From the NCBI RefSeq assembly GCF_004342845.1, contig NZ_SLXB01000018.1, positions 23,922 through 87,921 of the forward strand: a stretch of 64,000 nucleotides of DNA. The letters are read 5' to 3'. Source of the stretch: Prevotella heparinolytica. GTDB lineage: Bacteria; Bacteroidota; Bacteroidia; Bacteroidales; Bacteroidaceae. Positions within the stretch are counted from its first letter, which is position 1. Each line of letters begins with the position of its first letter. A program made the translations under genes and the position numbers. Positions 52,197 through 62,850 of the stretch are shown here, piece by piece. Below the pieces are notes generated by a model. It searched no databases, was not told where the DNA came from, and worked only from the letters and a program-made list of their open reading frames with translations.

Positions 52197-53021
52197 CTAA
52201 GGAAACTTCGGATACTGCTTGAAGTCCGGTTTACGTTTCTCCAGAAAGGCATTCTTGCCTTCTTGCGCCTCGTCTGTCAGATAATAGAGCAGTGTAGCGT
52301 CTCCTGCCAGCTCCTGAATGCCGGCCTGTCCATCCAGTTCGGCGTTCAGTCCGGCCTTAATCATACGCAGGGCCAAGGGACTGAGTTGCATCATTTCTTC
52401 CGCCCATTGCACATACTCATCCTCCAATTGTTCCGGTGCCACTACTTTGTTCACCAGTCCCATCTTCAATGCCTCCTGTGCATTGTATTTGCGGCAAAGG
52501 AACCAGATTTCGCGTGCTTTCTTCTGGCCTACCACGCGTGCCAGATAAGATGCGCCGAATCCGGCATCGAAACTACCTACCCGAGGTCCGGTCTGACCGA
52601 AAATGGCATTGGTGGAAGCAATAGACAAGTCGCATACCACATGGAGTACGTGTCCTCCACCGATGGCATAACCGTTTACGGCAGCAATCACCGGTTTCGG
52701 GATGCTGCGAATCTGCTTTTGCACATCCAGTACGCTCAAGCGGGGCACACCGTCTTTGCCGATATAACCGCCACGCCCTTTCACATTCTGGTCGCCACCC
52801 GAACAGAAAGCCTTATCTCCGGCTCCGGTGATGACAATCACGTCGATGTCCGCTTCTTCACGGCAAATGCGCAAGGCATCGCTCATTTCGGCGGTAGTGG
52901 TCGGGGTAAAGGCATTCCGATACCGTTCGCGGTTAATTGTGATGCGGGCAATCCCGTTATAGTAATCGAACAGGATATCCTCATATTCTCTGATGGTTGT
53001 CCATTCTCTTTTTGTTGACAT
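52197..53021 (-). CDS. menB: 1,4-dihydroxy-2-naphthoyl-CoA synthase
   Basis: A 274-residue crotonase-family enzyme that closes the naphthoate ring. The oxyanion-hole segments are visible ([30 protein letters not shown]), along with [16 protein letters not shown], diagnostic of MenB. The start is ATG 53021, 5 bp after the menD stop region, with [16 protein letters not shown] typical of the family. The longer upstream frame is inside menD. Confidence 0.95.
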   Translation of the reverse strand: MSTKREWTTIREYEDILFDYYNGIARITINRERYRNAFTPTTTAEMSDALRICREEADIDVIVITGAGDKAFCSGGDQNVKGRGGYIGKDGVPRLSVLDVQKQIRSIPKPVIAAVNGYAIGGGHVLHVVCDLSIASTNAIFGQTGPRVGSFDAGFGASYLARVVGQKKAREIWFLCRKYNAQEALKMGLVNKVVAPEQLEDEYVQWAEEMMQLSPLALRMIKAGLNAELDGQAGIQELAGDATLLYYLTDEAQEGKNAFLEKRKPDFKQYPKFP

Positions 53022-53026
53022 AGTTT

Positions 53027-54688
53027 TTATTTTAATTGGTGATAATAATCCTTCAATATTCGCACATCTTCGTCCTTGTCGGTAAATACTTCCAGCAAGA
53101 TGGGCTGCTCCACAGATTCCGGCTGTGCAAGGGTCTTCACCGCTTCCGGTAGCTGTGCTTCGTTGTCCACACGCAGATAAAGAAAACCGCGCTCTTCCGC
53201 CCAACCTTTGGCAGATGTTTTATGAACGCCCGTAATATACCCATGTGAGGTGTCCGACAGTTCCAATCCCGGCAATGTCCGGAAAATCTCCCCTCCGCCG
53301 TTATTCAGCAATAGGATGCGCAGGTTTGGACGGACATTGACATTCCACAATGCATTCATGTCATAGAAAAAGCTCAAGTCTCCGATGGCCACGAAGTTCA
53401 GTTTGTCCGAAGCCGCCGCATAGCCCACAGCCGTGGAAAGCGAACCGTCTATGCCGCTTGTACCACGGTTGCAACAAACCTCAATCGTGGAAGGAATGGA
53501 ATAGAGTTGGGCATAACGAATCACCGAACTGTTTGCCAAATGCAATGAGCAAGATTCCGGCAAAGCCTTTATCAATGCACCGACAGCCGCCATTTCCGAA
53601 TAGGCAAATACCGGTTCGGGAATCATTTTGCAATAATTCTCCCATACACGGGGATACTCGGGAGTCAGATTGTCCAGCAGCCCGGCTATCTTTTCCAAGA
53701 ATTCAAACGGATCCATTTCAATCACGGTAGTTAATGAGCCGTAGAGGTCGACAACCTCACCGTCGGGCGATATGTGCCAATGCTCCTTGGGCGGATTCCG
53801 GCGGAGAAACTGTTTCAACCGTTTGGAAACGATGTGCCCGCCATAGGTAATCAGCAATTCAGGCGCCATTTGGCCTGCCTTTTCTTCAGGCATGGCATGG
53901 AGTGCCGTGTCGAAGTTCTTTACCGGAATCCCCGGCGTTGTCCGGTTGCCGATATGCTCCGTAAGCCAGACAAAATGCTTGTATAGTAACTTGGTATATC
54001 TCTTTTCAAACAGATAAATCAGGTTCATTTGCCCCACGATGACCATCCGTTTCCTATACTTGTTCATCCGGTCAATCAGGTCGTTATAATCGCGGTCGTA
54101 GATGTTCAAGCCGTGATAACGGGTGATGACGCGTACCTCAGGCAGGGCATCGGTCGTGAACCGGAACAGCGGTTCGGATATCGGGATGTTGATATGCACG
54201 GGGCCTTTCCCATGATGGTTCGTCTCCAACAACGCCTCATTTATCAGGCGGTTGCAGTACCATTCATCCTCGTCCGTATGAATCTCCGGAAGGTTGACCG
54301 ATTTCTTGACCAATGTCCGGAACGCCTCCGGTTGCGGAACGGTCTGTCCGTCCATCTGTCCGATCCGGGCCGCCGGGCGGTCGGCGGAGATAACCACTAA
54401 GGGAACATGCTGATAAAAGGCTTCGGCCACAGCCGGATGAAGATTCAACAATGCGGTTCCCGAAGTACAGCAAACAGCAACGGGATTGCCTCCATTTAAG
54501 GCAAGGCCGATGGCAAAATAACCCGCGCTGCGCTCATCCGTCATTGCATAGCAGGTGAAATGCGGATGATTGGACAACGTATGCACGATGGGAGCATTGC
54601 GACTGCCCGGACACAGCACAACCTTTGTTATTCCGTGCGCTTTGAGCAACGCCGCCAGTTGAAGTATGTTCTTCTTGTCTGTGTACAT
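53027..54688 (-). CDS. menD: SEPHCHC synthase (MenD)
   Basis: A 553-residue ThDP-dependent enzyme that adds a succinic-semialdehyde unit to isochorismate. The N-terminal Pyr domain has [12 protein letters not shown] and [18 protein letters not shown]; the C-terminal PP domain has [19 protein letters not shown] and the [14 protein letters not shown]g/ThDP motif. Length is normal. Between menF and menB in the same unit. Confidence 0.95.
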   Translation of the reverse strand: MYTDKKNILQLAALLKAHGITKVVLCPGSRNAPIVHTLSNHPHFTCYAMTDERSAGYFAIGLALNGGNPVAVCCTSGTALLNLHPAVAEAFYQHVPLVVISADRPAARIGQMDGQTVPQPEAFRTLVKKSVNLPEIHTDEDEWYCNRLINEALLETNHHGKGPVHINIPISEPLFRFTTDALPEVRVITRYHGLNIYDRDYNDLIDRMNKYRKRMVIVGQMNLIYLFEKRYTKLLYKHFVWLTEHIGNRTTPGIPVKNFDTALHAMPEEKAGQMAPELLITYGGHIVSKRLKQFLRRNPPKEHWHISPDGEVVDLYGSLTTVIEMDPFEFLEKIAGLLDNLTPEYPRVWENYCKMIPEPVFAYSEMAAVGALIKALPESCSLHLANSSVIRYAQLYSIPSTIEVCCNRGTSGIDGSLSTAVGYAAASDKLNFVAIGDLSFFYDMNALWNVNVRPNLRILLLNNGGGEIFRTLPGLELSDTSHGYITGVHKTSAKGWAEERGFLYLRVDNEAQLPEAVKTLAQPESVEQPILLEVFTDKDEDVRILKDYYHQLK

Positions 54689-54707
54689 GATGATAATGAT
54701 TAGTCGT

Positions 54708-55808
54708 TTATGAATTAAGAGGCATTGCCGTGAGCCGTTTTATGGTTTGCATCTTCTTTTCCGTCTCCATCCATTCGTCGTTCAACTCCGAAGAAGCCAG
54801 CAGTCCGCCGCCTGCATACAGGGTCAGTTGCTTGTCCTCGATATGCATGCAGCGTAGATTCACGTATAGATCGGTCTTGCCGTCAGGATCCAGCCAACCG
54901 ATGAAACCAGAATAATAGCGCCGGTCATACCCTTCGTTTTCCAAAATGAACCGGTAGGCCTCTTCTTTCGGCAATCCGCATACGGCAGGGGTAGGGTGCA
55001 ACACTTTCAGCAGGTTGCCCAACTCCTTGTTGTCTTTTAAAGAAAATCCGAAATCCGTTTTCAGGTGCGACAAAGCGCCGGCATAGGCCGGATAAGGACC
55101 GTTTTCCGTAGACCGGATATCCAATGAACGGAGCTGCTGACGAATGTAAGAGGTGACATACTCCTGCTCCTTCTTGTTTTTTTCGTCCCATGTCTGTGGC
55201 AGTTTGCCATTTCGCAAAGGTTGCGTTCCGGCCAGGGCAACCGTGCTCCATTGGTCGCTCTTGCCCGATAAAATAATCTCAGGGGTGCTTCCCAACCACA
55301 TACCGGTCTGCGGAGTATAGCACAAGTAGATATACGAATGGATATATTGTCTGCATGCAGCCTGAAAGGCCGATGAAGGAGAGAATTCCGGCGTCCTGTC
55401 GATGGTGAAGCGCCTTGAAAGCACTAACTTGTCAAACGTTCTATTGCACAAAGCATGGATGAAGGACTGAAAGCAGGTGGTATATTCTTCTGTGGGCGAA
55501 GACTGAAACCTTTCTTGCATTTGCAGCGCCCTATCTTTGTCTTCTCTCGTTTTTTCGTCAGGTAACGGCTCTTGCCGGCCGGGTTGGATCAACACAACCG
55601 GACATGTCTCACTGACCCGGAACGGAGCGATGACAAACCCTTTCTCTCCATTCAGGTCTTTCAAATCGTATATCAGACGCACTGTGCCTCTCTCCAGCGT
55701 CAACAGACGGGGAACCTTCTCTTCCGGGAGGCGGAAAACAGCGAACGGCTCTTCACGCTCAATAAGTGCATCAATCGTTTTCAATTTACTTGTATCTTTG
55801 TCTGTCAT
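54708..55808 (-). CDS. menF: isochorismate synthase
   Basis: A 366-residue chorismate-utilising enzyme, the first step of menaquinone synthesis. The catalytic core is visible: [55 protein letters not shown] (the MenF/EntC Lys-Glu region) and [14 protein letters not shown]. The start is ATG 55808, overlapping the MenI-like stop (ATGA). Shorter than E. coli MenF at the N-terminus. Confidence 0.93.
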   Translation of the reverse strand: MTDKDTSKLKTIDALIEREEPFAVFRLPEEKVPRLLTLERGTVRLIYDLKDLNGEKGFVIAPFRVSETCPVVLIQPGRQEPLPDEKTREDKDRALQMQERFQSSPTEEYTTCFQSFIHALCNRTFDKLVLSRRFTIDRTPEFSPSSAFQAACRQYIHSYIYLCYTPQTGMWLGSTPEIILSGKSDQWSTVALAGTQPLRNGKLPQTWDEKNKKEQEYVTSYIRQQLRSLDIRSTENGPYPAYAGALSHLKTDFGFSLKDNKELGNLLKVLHPTPAVCGLPKEEAYRFILENEGYDRRYYSGFIGWLDPDGKTDLYVNLRCMHIEDKQLTLYAGGGLLASSELNDEWMETEKKMQTIKRLTAMPLNS

Positions 55809-56242
55809 CTCTTTTTCATAACACTGTTCACCACCCGTACGGAAGATACCAACTTGCCGGTTGAGGTAAAGACGTCCACATTCCATACGTGAGACGAACG
55901 TCCCTTATGCATGATCGTTCCTACGGCACGTACCGTGTCTCCTTCTTGTGCAGATGAGATATGATTTCCACTGACCTGCATCCCTACGGCAACCTCATCA
56001 GGCTGGCAAAGGATTGTGGAACCCAGACCGGCGATCGTCTCGGCTAACGCAAGGGTAGCGCCCCCATGAAGCATCCCGAATGGCTGACGTGTGCGGTGGT
56101 CTACGGGCATTGTGGCCTCTATGCGGGTTTCATCGGCATAGGTATATTGAATGCCCAGATTGCCCATTAATGCGTGGCTTGCCTGCTCGTTCCATTGTTC
56201 AAGTGAGATTTCGGTGGTACGTACCGCTGGTTTATGCTTCAT
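55805..56242 (-). CDS. menI: hotdog thioesterase, likely DHNA-CoA hydrolase
   Basis: A 145-residue PaaI-like hotdog protein. FGMLHGGATLALAETIAGLGS contains the HGG and catalytic acid, and VGMQVSGNHISSAQEG is the second strand pair. The family covers several thioesterases; its place as first gene of the men operon, coupled by 4 bp to menF, argues for hydrolysis of 1,4-dihydroxy-2-naphthoyl-CoA. The start is ATG 56242, 19 nt after the predicted transcription start. Confidence 0.83.
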   Translation of the reverse strand: MKHKPAVRTTEISLEQWNEQASHALMGNLGIQYTYADETRIEATMPVDHRTRQPFGMLHGGATLALAETIAGLGSTILCQPDEVAVGMQVSGNHISSAQEGDTVRAVGTIMHKGRSSHVWNVDVFTSTGKLVSSVRVVNSVMKKR

Positions 56243-56267
56243 GACTGCCTTATTTTGATTTAGATTA

Positions 56268-56297
56268 CAAAGGTAGAAAATTGAGCGGAGGAGCAAA
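56268..56297 (-). promoter_or_regulatory. men operon promoter
   Basis: On the minus strand TTTG (complement of 56294-56297), an 18-bp spacer and TACCTTTG (56268-56275). It lies 26 bp upstream of menI and so drives menI-F-D-B-C-E. Confidence 0.75.
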
Positions 56298-56354
56298 AGC
56301 CTATGTAGATAAAAATCTTTCCCTCTCCATGCGTACCGAGGGAAGATATTCCTG

Positions 56355-58037
56355 TTACTGTTGTTGGACCGGTTTCGCCGCTTCCTGATACATGAAGCGC
56401 TTGATGCTTTTCTTGGCTGTCTTTTCAAACTCCTCAAAGTGTATCTTGACTTTGGCAATCTGGCTGTAAGCCGGTAATTGGAGGTTCAGTTCCTTGCGGT
56501 TGTCCTCCATCACTTTTTCAATGTCCTCCTGTTTCATGTTGTGGGCAAATGCGTCGTCAAAGTCCGGATAGATAAGCGCCACCAGTTTCTCTTTCTGAAG
56601 CACGATGAGCGATTCGGAGACATAGGGCATGTTGTTCAGCTTGCTTTCAATCTCTTCGGGGTAGATATTCTGCCCGCTGGAGGTGAGGAGCATGTTTTTA
56701 CTGCGGCCTCGCACGGTGATGTATCCTTCGGCATCCATTGTTGCAAGGTCGCCTGTGTGCAACCAGCCGTTGCTGTCGATGATTTGGGAAGTTGCTTCGT
56801 CGTTTTTGTAGTAACCCAGCATCAGGTTGGTGCCTTTGCAAATAATTTCACCGGCAATGTTTTCAGGGTCAGGGGAGTCTATCCTGACTTCCATGCGGCT
56901 GGCGGCTTTTCCGCACGAGGCAAGCTTCAGCGTTTCCCAGCGGCTTGAACTGATGATGGGGCCGCATTCCGTCATGCCGTATGCAACGGTGTAGGGGAAT
57001 TCTATTTGTTTTAGGAAGCGTTCTACATCGGCATTGAATGGAGCGCCGCCTACAATGATCTCGTCAAAATTACCTCCGAATATTTCCATAGCCTCTTTAC
57101 GGGCGGCTGCTTTTATTTTATCATTGATGATGGGCACACGCAACAGTAGTTTGCCTATCTTGTTGTCCACACGCGGCAGAATGTTCTTTTTGATAATTTT
57201 TTCTACGATGAGCGGCACACACGATATGACACGTGGTTTGATTTCCGAAAACGACTGGGCTATGATCTTGGGTGACGGCATGCGCGTAAGAAAAAACAGA
57301 TGCGCGCCGGCCGAGAAACCGTATAGAAAGTCGTACACCATACCGAACACATGTCCTAAAGGTAACATGGACACGATGCGATCGCCGGGGCGTACCGGAA
57401 GCATTTCATGGCAATAGGCCAGATTGGACCAAAGGCTGCGGCAAGGAAGCATCACTCCTTTGGAATATCCCGTAGTGCCCGAAGTGTAGTTGATTACAGC
57501 CAATTCTTCGGGTGATTGCTCTTTGCGGTAGTTCACATGTTCGGGTCTGAAATTCCTGGGATAGTATGTGCCGTATATGGCGTTTCGGTGTTCAAAAGCA
57601 TCCAGTAACTGTTTATTGCGGCAGACCACGAGATTGAAATCCGTCAATAATGCGATGCCGATAAGCAGGGGCATTGCATCTTCATTGAGATTCTCCCATA
57701 CCTGATCGCCGACAAACAGTAATTTGGCTTCGGAGTGGTTGACGATATTATGAATGTTGTCGGCTTTGAATTCGTGCAAGATGGGAACAATGATGGCCCC
57801 GTAGGTAACTGTGGCCAGAAAAGTCACCGCCCAATGTGCGCTATTACGCCCGCAAACGGCGATCTTGTCTCCCGGCCGTATGCCGGCACTTTCCAGTACG
57901 ATATGAAATTTTGCTATTTTTCTTGCTACGTCTTTGTATTGCAGCGTGATTCCTTTATAGTCTGTCAGGGCATTATTATCCCAGTTTTTAATGATACTTT
58001 GTTCTATATAATCAACGAACCCGTATTCTTGTTTCAT
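56355..58037 (-). CDS. long-chain fatty acid-CoA ligase (AMP-forming)
   Basis: A 560-residue acyl-activating enzyme. Motif A3 is INYTSGTTGYSKGVMLP, A5 is YGMTECGPIISS, A8 is GRSKNMLLTSSGQNIYPEEIE, and the terminal catalytic Lys is in KTAKKSIKRF. It would activate fatty acids for phospholipid synthesis or degradation. The start is ATG 58037 (MKQEYGF), 25 nt after a clear promoter; ATG 58052 would lie almost at the transcription start. Directly upstream of the men genes but with its own and their own promoters. Confidence 0.88.
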   Translation of the reverse strand: MKQEYGFVDYIEQSIIKNWDNNALTDYKGITLQYKDVARKIAKFHIVLESAGIRPGDKIAVCGRNSAHWAVTFLATVTYGAIIVPILHEFKADNIHNIVNHSEAKLLFVGDQVWENLNEDAMPLLIGIALLTDFNLVVCRNKQLLDAFEHRNAIYGTYYPRNFRPEHVNYRKEQSPEELAVINYTSGTTGYSKGVMLPCRSLWSNLAYCHEMLPVRPGDRIVSMLPLGHVFGMVYDFLYGFSAGAHLFFLTRMPSPKIIAQSFSEIKPRVISCVPLIVEKIIKKNILPRVDNKIGKLLLRVPIINDKIKAAARKEAMEIFGGNFDEIIVGGAPFNADVERFLKQIEFPYTVAYGMTECGPIISSSRWETLKLASCGKAASRMEVRIDSPDPENIAGEIICKGTNLMLGYYKNDEATSQIIDSNGWLHTGDLATMDAEGYITVRGRSKNMLLTSSGQNIYPEEIESKLNNMPYVSESLIVLQKEKLVALIYPDFDDAFAHNMKQEDIEKVMEDNRKELNLQLPAYSQIAKVKIHFEEFEKTAKKSIKRFMYQEAAKPVQQQ

Positions 58038-58068
58038 TCGTAATCTGCACACTTTAGTTAAAACTGCG

Positions 58069-58076
58069 CAAAGATA
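58069..58076 (-). promoter_or_regulatory. -7 box of the acyl-CoA ligase gene
   Basis: TATCTTTG on the minus strand, about 32 bp before ATG 58037. Confidence 0.6.
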
Positions 58077-58140
58077 GAACTTATAGTAATGCCACGCAAG
58101 CTCTATAAGCTTTTTTTAGTGGGCATTTTAGCCGGATAAA

Positions 58141-59604
58141 TCAAATGAGAGCCTCTCTCTCCGCATTTTCCGAAATCAGCAGCAGCTTGTCGCCGAGGTG
58201 CAGTTTCAGGGTGCCGTTAGGGATGAGGTACTCATTATCGCGTTTTACAATCATCACCAATGTTCCTTTAGGCAAATTCATGTCTTTCAGCGTGTCGGCT
58301 TTGTCAAGAATTTCTTGTGTAATCGTCATGTCGTGCAAGCTGGAGCCTATCTCCTCTGGCAATTCTATTCCGAACTCATTTCCGGTTTTTTCCAATGGAG
58401 TAGAGAGTCCCAATATGCGGGCCGCGCGGGAAACTGTGGTGCCTTGAATGACCAAAGAAACTATTGTTATGAAGAATACGATGTTAAAGATGATATCTGC
58501 GCCGGGCACTTCGGCCACCACGGGGTAGGTGGCAAAGATGATGGGAACCGCACCGCGCAGTCCTACCCACGAAACAAACAGGTGTGATTTGAAAGTTATC
58601 TTCCTGCCGAAAGGCAGCAGACACAAGAAAACGCTCAACGGGCGTCCGATAAAAATCATGAATATGCCGATGAGCAATGCAACGGCAGCAACCTCCAACA
58701 TCTCATGGGGATTGACAAGCAAACCGAGGCAAAGGAACATGATGATTTGTACAAGCCATGTCAACCCATCCATTACCGTATAGATTTCTTTCCGGTACAT
58801 GATTTTGTTGTTACCTACCATCATTCCGGCTATGTAAACAGCCAAATAGCCGTTTCCTTTCAACAGGTCGGTAATGGAGAATATAAAGAATACGAAAGAA
58901 AGCAACAAGATAGGATAGAGTGCCTGATTGTCGATGTTCAGCCGGTTCAGCATTAAGATGGCCAGTTTTCCGAGGAAGTAGCCGGTGGCAGCACCGACAA
59001 TGAATTGTATGGCAAACGAGCCTAAAACCTGGGAAACACCGATTTCGGAGGAGGTGGTAAGCTGAATCAGGACAATGGTAAGCATATAAGCCATCGGGTC
59101 GTTGCTGCCGCTTTCCAACTCCAGCATCGGACGCAGATTATGTTTCAGATTCATCTTCTGCGAACGCAGAATGGCAAATACGGAAGCCGAATCGGTGGAT
59201 GACATCGTGGATGCGAGCAAAAGAGAGGTGATAAGCGGAAATTGAATGTTGCTCCAGTCCATGCCCGACAGCCACCAGATGAAAAGTCCGGTGAATAAGG
59301 CCGTAAGCAATACTCCCACGGTGGACAAGGCGATGCCGGAAGTGAGTATCGGTTTTATATCGGAGAATTTAGTATCCATGCCGCCGGAAAACAGGATGAT
59401 GCTGAGAGCAACCATGCCTATGAATTGTGCTTCTTCGACATTGTGAAATTGCAAACCTAATCCGTCACTGCCAAACAGCATGCCCACAATGAGAAAAAGC
59501 AATAATGCGGGAACGCCGAAACGATAGCCGGTTTTGCCGACGATGATGCTGACAAAAAGTAAAATAGAGCCTACAAGTAGAATGTTTCCTGCTGTGAACA
59601 ACAT
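58141..59604 (-). CDS. K+/H+ (NhaP2/CvrA-type) antiporter
   Basis: A 487-residue CPA1-type cation/proton antiporter with about 12-13 membrane helices. FLIVGMLFGSDGLGL and STMSSTDSASVFAIL, then ELESGSNDPMAYML, contain the acidic transport site (ND pair) of the Nha/NhaP family. A cytoplasmic TrkA_C/RCK_C-like domain forms the last ~70 residues (TLVMIVKRDNEYLIPNG). This architecture is typical of potassium/proton antiporters that use a nucleotide or ion sensor. Ion preference is not provable here. Confidence 0.87.
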   Translation of the reverse strand: MLFTAGNILLVGSILLFVSIIVGKTGYRFGVPALLLFLIVGMLFGSDGLGLQFHNVEEAQFIGMVALSIILFSGGMDTKFSDIKPILTSGIALSTVGVLLTALFTGLFIWWLSGMDWSNIQFPLITSLLLASTMSSTDSASVFAILRSQKMNLKHNLRPMLELESGSNDPMAYMLTIVLIQLTTSSEIGVSQVLGSFAIQFIVGAATGYFLGKLAILMLNRLNIDNQALYPILLLSFVFFIFSITDLLKGNGYLAVYIAGMMVGNNKIMYRKEIYTVMDGLTWLVQIIMFLCLGLLVNPHEMLEVAAVALLIGIFMIFIGRPLSVFLCLLPFGRKITFKSHLFVSWVGLRGAVPIIFATYPVVAEVPGADIIFNIVFFITIVSLVIQGTTVSRAARILGLSTPLEKTGNEFGIELPEEIGSSLHDMTITQEILDKADTLKDMNLPKGTLVMIVKRDNEYLIPNGTLKLHLGDKLLLISENAEREALI

Positions 59605-59624
59605 AATTGAGCTATTACATGGTT

Positions 59625-59657
59625 TAAAGTTATGATAAATTCAATACATAAAACAAA
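59625..59657 (-). promoter_or_regulatory. antiporter promoter
   Basis: On the minus strand TTTG (complement of 59654-59657), a 21-bp spacer and TAACTTTA (59625-59632), about 20 bp before the antiporter ATG. Confidence 0.6.
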
Positions 59658-59698
59658 GGAACGTGCAATGTGCCAAACACATATCTTCTGAAAATGGT

Positions 59699-61078
59699 TC
59701 AGTTGAACTTTAGCACAAAAGTGGTCTCTTTGCCGGGCAGCAATGACAGGTTGCCTCCCGATAGCCGCATGATTTGCCGGGAAATGCTCAAGCCTATGCC
59801 GTTTCCTCCCTCTTTGGTCGTGAAAAACGGAATGAAAACATGTTCGGCAATGGCTTCGGGAATGGTAGGGCCATTGTTGGATATTTCTATCAGTATCTCC
59901 TCCGCCTCGTTACAGTAGGCACGGATATCGATGCGTCCCTCTTTGTCGGTATCGGTGTCCGACCCGATGGCTTGTATGGCGTTTTTCAGCAAGTTGATGA
60001 CCACTTGCGATATAAGATTTTCGTCGGCATACAGAATGAGGTCGTCCGGCGCAATGTGCGTACGAAAACTCACCCGGGCGTCAGGGTGCTGGTGGCGGGA
60101 AAGCCCAACCATGCGCTCGATGAAGCTCTTGAGGTAGAACAAAGAAGGTTCGGGAGTAGGAATGCGCGTGAGTTTCCGGTATGACTCCACGAAGGACAAC
60201 AGCCCTTTTCCCGTACTGCTGATGGTTTGCAGTCCGTTCCTGATTTCTTCGTGCGAGGCTTGCTCTTCGGCCAGTTCCAGCAGGGTGTCGCTCAATGAGG
60301 TTATCGGGGTGACGGCATTCATTATTTCGTGCGTCAACACACGGGTGAGTCTGCTCCATGAGTCTATTTCCTTTTCGTCCAGCTCGTTGTTGATGTCGTT
60401 GAGGGCAAGGATGCGCAGGTGTTCGTTGCGCACGGTGATATCGCTGACGCGGATGGATATGTTCACAGTGCCCCGTTCATTAGTAAAAGCCACCTGTAAT
60501 TTTTCTCCCGGACGGCTGTTCGTCAGGATGGAGCACAGTCGCGGGTCTATGCGGTTCAGTTGGCTGATATGGGTAAATATGCTGAGACCCAACAAGCGCA
60601 GGGCTTCATTGTTCTTTTGGTATACGGCGCCATTGTCGTTTAAAACCAGAATACCGGTATTTACACAGTCAAGAATCAGCTCGTAGTATTTTTCCTGTTG
60701 AACAGTTTCGCTTTTTACGTTATAGAGCATGCGTGCCACCCGGTTCAAGGCGTGGTTTATGAGCTGCGTGTCTGCCAATGCCTCTTTTTCGGAGAAATGA
60801 ATGGCATTATCGTTGTTTTCGATGGCATCAAGCATGAAAAGCACTTTCTGCACATGACGACGATATAGCTTACGTTGCCAATAGATGGCTACGGGAAGAA
60901 GCGCGCTGAACAGCACAGCCCACAACAAGGCGGTGTGCAATCCTTTCGGAGGCGGAGCGTCAATGAAGACAAACGCCCACATTATGCCTGCAAGGAGCGC
61001 CGTTGATATGCTGACGGCAACGCGGAACGAATAATATTGTCTTGGATCTCTATATTTCATACATGCGTGGCAAATCAT
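59699..61078 (-). CDS. sensor histidine kinase (NtrB/NtrY-like)
   Basis: A 459-residue inner-membrane kinase. Two N-terminal helices (about 20-37 and 44-62) frame a very short external loop, so the signal is probably cytoplasmic or membrane-borne. A PAS-like domain follows (about 120-215), then the H-box LTHEIMNAVTPITSLSD, N-box VVINLLKNAIQA, and the G boxes in the ATPase domain (GGNGIGLSISRQIM). It lies 8 bp after its partner regulator. The start may be ATG 61078 or ATG 61060. Confidence 0.9.
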   Translation of the reverse strand: MICHACMKYRDPRQYYSFRVAVSISTALLAGIMWAFVFIDAPPPKGLHTALLWAVLFSALLPVAIYWQRKLYRRHVQKVLFMLDAIENNDNAIHFSEKEALADTQLINHALNRVARMLYNVKSETVQQEKYYELILDCVNTGILVLNDNGAVYQKNNEALRLLGLSIFTHISQLNRIDPRLCSILTNSRPGEKLQVAFTNERGTVNISIRVSDITVRNEHLRILALNDINNELDEKEIDSWSRLTRVLTHEIMNAVTPITSLSDTLLELAEEQASHEEIRNGLQTISSTGKGLLSFVESYRKLTRIPTPEPSLFYLKSFIERMVGLSRHQHPDARVSFRTHIAPDDLILYADENLISQVVINLLKNAIQAIGSDTDTDKEGRIDIRAYCNEAEEILIEISNNGPTIPEAIAEHVFIPFFTTKEGGNGIGLSISRQIMRLSGGNLSLLPGKETTFVLKFN

Positions 61079-61085
61079 TTCTAAC

Positions 61086-62456
61086 TCAAAGTCCGTGCTT
61101 TTTCATTTTGTTGTAAAGCGTCTGGCGTGTAATGCCCAGTTGCGTTGCCACGGCCGAGAGGTTTCCGTTGCATTTGTCGAGGGTCTTTCGTATCATCTGC
61201 ATTTCCATTTCTTCGAGAGTGGACGCTGCGGCATCCGGTTTCTCGACCCGTCGGGTCAATTGGAACAGTTCGGCCGGAAGATACGCATTGTCGCAGATGA
61301 TAACGGCTTTCTCGATGACGTGTTCCAACTCGCGGATGTTGCCATACCAAGGGTGGAGCTTCAGCTTTTCGCAAGCGCTGTCCGTCAGTTCGACGGGTGG
61401 CTTGTCATATTGCTTGCAAAAACGGAGGATAAAGCGCTCGGCAAGCGGAATGATGTCTTCGGGACGTTCGCGCAACGACGGTATTTCGAGGTGTATCGTA
61501 TTGATGCGGTATAGCAAATCTTCACGAAACTCTCCTTTTGCCACCATGTCGGGCAGATTGCGGTTGGTGGCGCATATAAGGCGGATATCTATGGGAATGG
61601 GGGTGTTGCTGCCCACTCGGACGATGCTGCGGCGCTGGATGGCAGTAAGCAGTTTGGCTTGCAGATGGTAGGGCAGGTTGCCTATCTCATCGAGGAAAAG
61701 AGTACTATGCCCGGCTGCCTCGAACTTGCCGGGGCGGTCGGCATGCGCATCGGTGAAAGAACCTTTCACGTGGCCGAACAATTCACTTTCAAAAAGGCTT
61801 TCGGTGATTGCACCCATGTCCACGCTTACCATCTCTTGCCGGTTGCGTGCGGAAAGAGAATGTATTTCGCGGGCCAGCATTTCCTTGCCCGTGCCGTTTT
61901 CGCCCGTGATTAGGATGTTGGCGTCGGTAGAAGCCACTTTTTCCACCAAAAGGCGCAGATGCCGCATGGCGCTGCTGTTGCCCCAATACATGCTGCGGTC
62001 GTCTGCCGGCGGAAATCCGTTGCTTTCCTTCGTGCGTTTCCCGTTTGATGAAGAGGAAGATTTCTGTTCCGCAGCAGAGGCGGCTTTTAACAAGGTCTCT
62101 ATCAGCTTCCGGTTGTCCCAAGGTTTCACGATGAAGTCGGCCGCACCTTCCTTGATGCCTCTCACGGCAAGATCGATGTCGGCATAGGCCGTGAAGAGAA
62201 CCACCGGCAGGGAAGGGTACTGCTTTTTTATCTCGTGCAGCCAGTACAGACCTTCATTGCCGCTATTGATGCCCGAAGCAAAGTTCATGTCGAGCAGCAC
62301 GACCTGCCACTTCTTTTCGCGCAGCGCGCCCGGCAGGGTGACGGGCGAAGCAAGAGCGGTAATCTCTTCGAAACAGGGTTTCAGCAAAAGTTGCAAGGCG
62401 GCAAGCACGCCCCGGTTGTCATCGACAATCAGGATATTTCCGTTTTTCTTCATCAT
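61086..62456 (-). CDS. sigma-54-dependent response regulator (NtrC/ZraR-like)
   Basis: A regulator of about 456 residues: receiver domain (ILIVDDNRG, phospho-Asp in VVLLDMNF, LFTAYAD, VKPWDN), AAA+ activator domain (GENGTGKEMLAREI Walker A; ELFGHVKGSFTDAHAD sigma-54 contact loop; TLFLDEIGNLP Walker B) and a Fis-type helix-turn-helix at the C-terminus (AVATQLGITRQTLYNKM). The contact loop reads GSFTDA instead of GAFTGA. The start is set at ATG 62456 before ILIVDD; ATG 62480 is an alternative. Forms a two-gene operon with the kinase. Confidence 0.9.
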   Translation of the reverse strand: MMKKNGNILIVDDNRGVLAALQLLLKPCFEEITALASPVTLPGALREKKWQVVLLDMNFASGINSGNEGLYWLHEIKKQYPSLPVVLFTAYADIDLAVRGIKEGAADFIVKPWDNRKLIETLLKAASAAEQKSSSSSNGKRTKESNGFPPADDRSMYWGNSSAMRHLRLLVEKVASTDANILITGENGTGKEMLAREIHSLSARNRQEMVSVDMGAITESLFESELFGHVKGSFTDAHADRPGKFEAAGHSTLFLDEIGNLPYHLQAKLLTAIQRRSIVRVGSNTPIPIDIRLICATNRNLPDMVAKGEFREDLLYRINTIHLEIPSLRERPEDIIPLAERFILRFCKQYDKPPVELTDSACEKLKLHPWYGNIRELEHVIEKAVIICDNAYLPAELFQLTRRVEKPDAAASTLEEMEMQMIRKTLDKCNGNLSAVATQLGITRQTLYNKMKKHGL

Positions 62457-62557
62457 ACGTGTATAATCTCTTCTGTTCATGGCTTCGTTTTTACCGGCAA
62501 ATTATGCGTTTATCCTACGTCTGTCACCTTGTCATAAGGCGATGCCATTTACTCGCA

Positions 62558-62565
62558 CAAAGGTA
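62558..62565 (-). promoter_or_regulatory. -7 box of the two-component operon
   Basis: TACCTTTG on the minus strand, about 100 bp upstream of the regulator start. Confidence 0.5.
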
Positions 62566-62762
62566 GTGAATTGTTTTCATTTCCCGGTGGTTCGGATTGC
62601 TCTTTTTCGGTGGCCCGACAATGGTGCTCCGGTTTGCCAGACTTCGTGCCCGCTAATGGAAACGGGGCACGGAGTTGAACGATGCCTTAACCCTCTAAAT
62701 TTATGCAAACTCTTCATCGCTTCTCTGTTTCATTGTATCTCCTATTGAGTATGAGTGATTTA

Positions 62763-62850
62763 CACTTGTACAAGCGTTGCCTCTCAGTTGTACAAGCGTC
62801 GACCTTCACTTGTACAAGTGTTGCCTTCTGCTTGTACAAGCGGAAAATGG
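62763..62850. repeat. 22-bp-period array E (family II, CTTGTACAAG)
   Basis: Four units start at 62763, 62785, 62807 and 62829. All contain TTGTACAAG; units 1, 3 and 4 have the full CTTGTACAAG palindrome, and unit 3 extends it to CACTTGTACAAGTG. It lies upstream of the two-component operon in a gap of about 740 bp that has no convincing gene. From 62851 to 63099 the sequence is AT-rich with nothing recognisable. Confidence 0.88.
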
